Positions 62,398 to 64,000 of a stretch of DNA of 64,000 nucleotides are shown one piece after another. The notes below the pieces were generated by a model. The model was not told the origin of the DNA and did no database searches. It worked only from the letters and a program-made list of their open reading frames with translations. Positions within the stretch are counted from its first letter, which is position 1, and every line of letters starts with the position of its first letter. Made by a program: the position numbers and the translations under genes. Origin of the DNA: Labrenzia sp. DG1229. Lineage in GTDB: Bacteria > Pseudomonadota > Alphaproteobacteria > Rhizobiales > Stappiaceae. The stretch spans positions 424,333 through 488,332 of the forward strand of contig NZ_KI928919.1 of NCBI RefSeq assembly GCF_000521215.1, written 5' to 3'.

Positions 62398-64000
62398 TCA
62401 GTTCGCTTCAATCTTCACGTTCAGAAGATCGGGCAGGGTCTGGGGAGCTGCCATGCTGCCGAGGATCTGCGCCAAAGGTATGGGATTGGCGGGTGAAAGC
62501 GTCACTTTCAGTTCCTTCGGGTCATTCAGATATGTCGACACAGCGTCGCTGACCATCTTCGTGAAGGCTTCATTCTGGATCGGTGCTGTCGCCTGTGCCG
62601 CCTGTGCAACCAGTGCTTCCCTCAGGACGTTTTCTGGCAGACCTTGTGCTTCGGCAAAGAACTTGAGACCGTTTGCCGTCACGCCTGCGTCCTTGAAGAT
62701 GATCGATGCGTCAACGAACTGGGCCGAAATCGCGGCCAGCTGACCCTGTCCCTCGGGATCTTCGAACAGGGCTTTGGGAACATTGGCGAACCGCAAGGAG
62801 GCCTCAGCCCTGCCAAGACCTTCGATTTCGAGCATCAACCGTTCCAGGCGAAGATCCAGAGTTGCTTCATCCCAGTAAAGCCGGGCTTCGTCTGACCAGA
62901 CGATTGTTTCGAGACCAAGCGCCTGAAACAGGGCCTGTGCCTCCGGATCGTCGATTGCGCTGACAGGAACCCGGATGCCGTCGCTCTTGATGTGCAGACT
63001 GGTCGGGATCGGAGGCACGGTCGTCGAAATCGTCATTTCGGCCTTGCCGATTTCGGTCCGCCCGACGTCCGGAATGTTGACATCAAGACCCTCGACCTCA
63101 TACGCGAATGATCTCGGTATGAACGCGCGAGCAACCTCGAGCGGGTTGTTCTCGCCGTAATTTGGGTCGGCGATCAGCTTGCCGATCATTTCTTCCATTG
63201 GTGTGTAGTCGGCAAACTCGATGTTTCCGATCGCGGCCCAGTCCAGCTTGACCGAAGCCCCTTCCGGAAGTTTTGGTGCATCGAGACCGACCAGCATCAT
63301 TTCACCGATGCCTTCCGACCCGATGTCTGTCATCGCCACTTCCTTGATCTTGACGGCTGACTCCAGTCCGGGGCCGATTGGAATTATTACTGAAATCCCG
63401 CTGACCCGGGCATCGCCAATGGCGAAGGACCGGTAGAACTGGAACACGTTCGTGATCAATTCCTCGGGGGAGGGCGCCTGTTTGTTCAGGACCTGATCAA
63501 GAAGGCTGAGGACGTTGTTGTCCCGCTTGATCATCGTGACGTTGTCAAGAGTGGCTCGCTCTGCTTCCATTTGCACTGCGAAGCCTTCGGCAACTTCCTG
63601 TCTCGATTTGTAATCGACCGCGGACCCGGATCCGATCAGCGTCCATTCTTCGCCGTTTTCAGGAACAGAGGGGTCGAAGAGATTGATAAATCCGTTGAGA
63701 TCGATGGTGTTGTAGACAGTCTTTCCCTGACTGGTCGTTTGCGCCAGCATCTGTCCGGAGGCCGCATCAAGCGTCCTCATCACCTGCGTCATGCCGTTGA
63801 TCGAATATTCGTCAACCTTTCCATCCCGTGCTCCTGCAAGGCGATATCCATCTATCTGGACCGTTCCGGAAAGTACCTGCGTGTCCGCGTCGCCCTCAGT
63901 GGCATAGGCCTCGATGGTAAGGGCTGAATTGTCGACCTTCACCTCGTCATAAGACGTCAGCAAGGCTGCCTTTATGAATGGCAGCCATCGGCTTGCCTTG
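62398..64000 (-). CDS. hypothetical exported/periplasmic protein, 5' end outside the window
   Basis: No recognised family. At least 533 residues; the frame stays open to the right edge, where it reads RWLPFIKAALLTSYDEVKVD, probably just after the true start. The sequence is beta-rich and repetitive in style (VDNSALTIEAYATEGDADTQ, VSGISVIIPIGPGLESAVKI, MTISTTVPPIPTSLHIKSDG), like large periplasmic or outer-membrane lipid-handling proteins, but I would not name it. It is convergent with fdsA. TTG 63963 could serve as a start but is unlikely, since the reading continues upstream. Confidence 0.7.
   Translation of the reverse strand, partial: KASRWLPFIKAALLTSYDEVKVDNSALTIEAYATEGDADTQVLSGTVQIDGYRLAGARDGKVDEYSINGMTQVMRTLDAASGQMLAQTTSQGKTVYNTIDLNGFINLFDPSVPENGEEWTLIGSGSAVDYKSRQEVAEGFAVQMEAERATLDNVTMIKRDNNVLSLLDQVLNKQAPSPEELITNVFQFYRSFAIGDARVSGISVIIPIGPGLESAVKIKEVAMTDIGSEGIGEMMLVGLDAPKLPEGASVKLDWAAIGNIEFADYTPMEEMIGKLIADPNYGENNPLEVARAFIPRSFAYEVEGLDVNIPDVGRTEIGKAEMTISTTVPPIPTSLHIKSDGIRVPVSAIDDPEAQALFQALGLETIVWSDEARLYWDEATLDLRLERLMLEIEGLGRAEASLRFANVPKALFEDPEGQGQLAAISAQFVDASIIFKDAGVTANGLKFFAEAQGLPENVLREALVAQAAQATAPIQNEAFTKMVSDAVSTYLNDPKELKVTLSPANPIPLAQILGSMAAPQTLPDLLNVKIEAN

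Overview
The window is a stretch of alphaproteobacterial chromosome, most likely from the Hyphomicrobiales (Rhizobiales); a Roseibium/Labrenzia-like member of the Stappiaceae would fit. The evidence is the gene order rplU-rpmA-GNAT-obgE-proB-proA-nadD-rsfS-rlmH...envC-ctpA-polysaccharide deacetylase-rppH, the glnB-glnA pair behind a sigma-54-type promoter, an L21 protein with a helix-hairpin-helix tail, and the fused NuoE/NuoF-type formate dehydrogenase subunit. The assignment below class level is inference.

Region 1 (1-19,378) is core chromosome. It carries cell-wall genes (amiC end, mrcA, an M23 peptidase), prfB with its programmed +1 frameshift, a DUF455 ferritin-like protein, a Bcp peroxiredoxin, a large AsmA-like envelope protein, tyrS, a DUF4396 membrane protein, a P1-family peptidase, glnA and glnB, the NAD(P)HX repair enzyme and tRNA-Leu(UAG).

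Region 2 (about 19,380-40,093) is a roughly 20.7-kb, partly AT-rich genomic island between tRNA-Leu(UAG) and tRNA-Ser(CGA), with integrase genes at both ends. The left end has four TGTACA boxes at exact 12-bp spacing, a broken integrase, a short second integrase, small zinc-ribbon genes, a 26-residue membrane peptide and decayed phage-like fragments. The middle holds an IS3-family element, then a plus-strand membrane operon (24,942-28,933): a coiled-coil membrane protein, a membrane-anchored VWA-like protein, a MotA/ZorA-like channel protein with a long coiled-coil tail, and a MotB/ZorB-like OmpA-domain protein. A secreted nuclease follows. This operon is my best candidate for an undescribed, Zorya-like defence system. 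The right end is a minus-strand module reading leftward from tRNA-Ser: integrase, several small genes, a frameshifted DnaB-type helicase, a replication protein and a decayed terminase-small-subunit-like fragment. That layout resembles a phage satellite. A trypsin-like protease overlapping a small gene lies beyond it.

Region 3 (40,094-64,000) returns to core chromosome: L21/L27, three translationally coupled acetyltransferases, obgE, proline synthesis (proB, proA), nadD, ribosome factors rsfS and rlmH, envC/ctpA cell-separation genes, rppH, and NAD-linked formate dehydrogenase. A block of acetyltransferase, TPR protein and secreted VWA protein with a VPLPA-CTERM tail interrupts the usual rlmH-envC neighbourhood, followed by an 11-unit 8-bp tandem repeat.

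Several reading frames are broken by apparent single-base indels (mrcA, envC, island dnaB, left integrase). Two of these are in otherwise intact core genes and in short homopolymers, so base-calling errors must be considered alongside real mutation.
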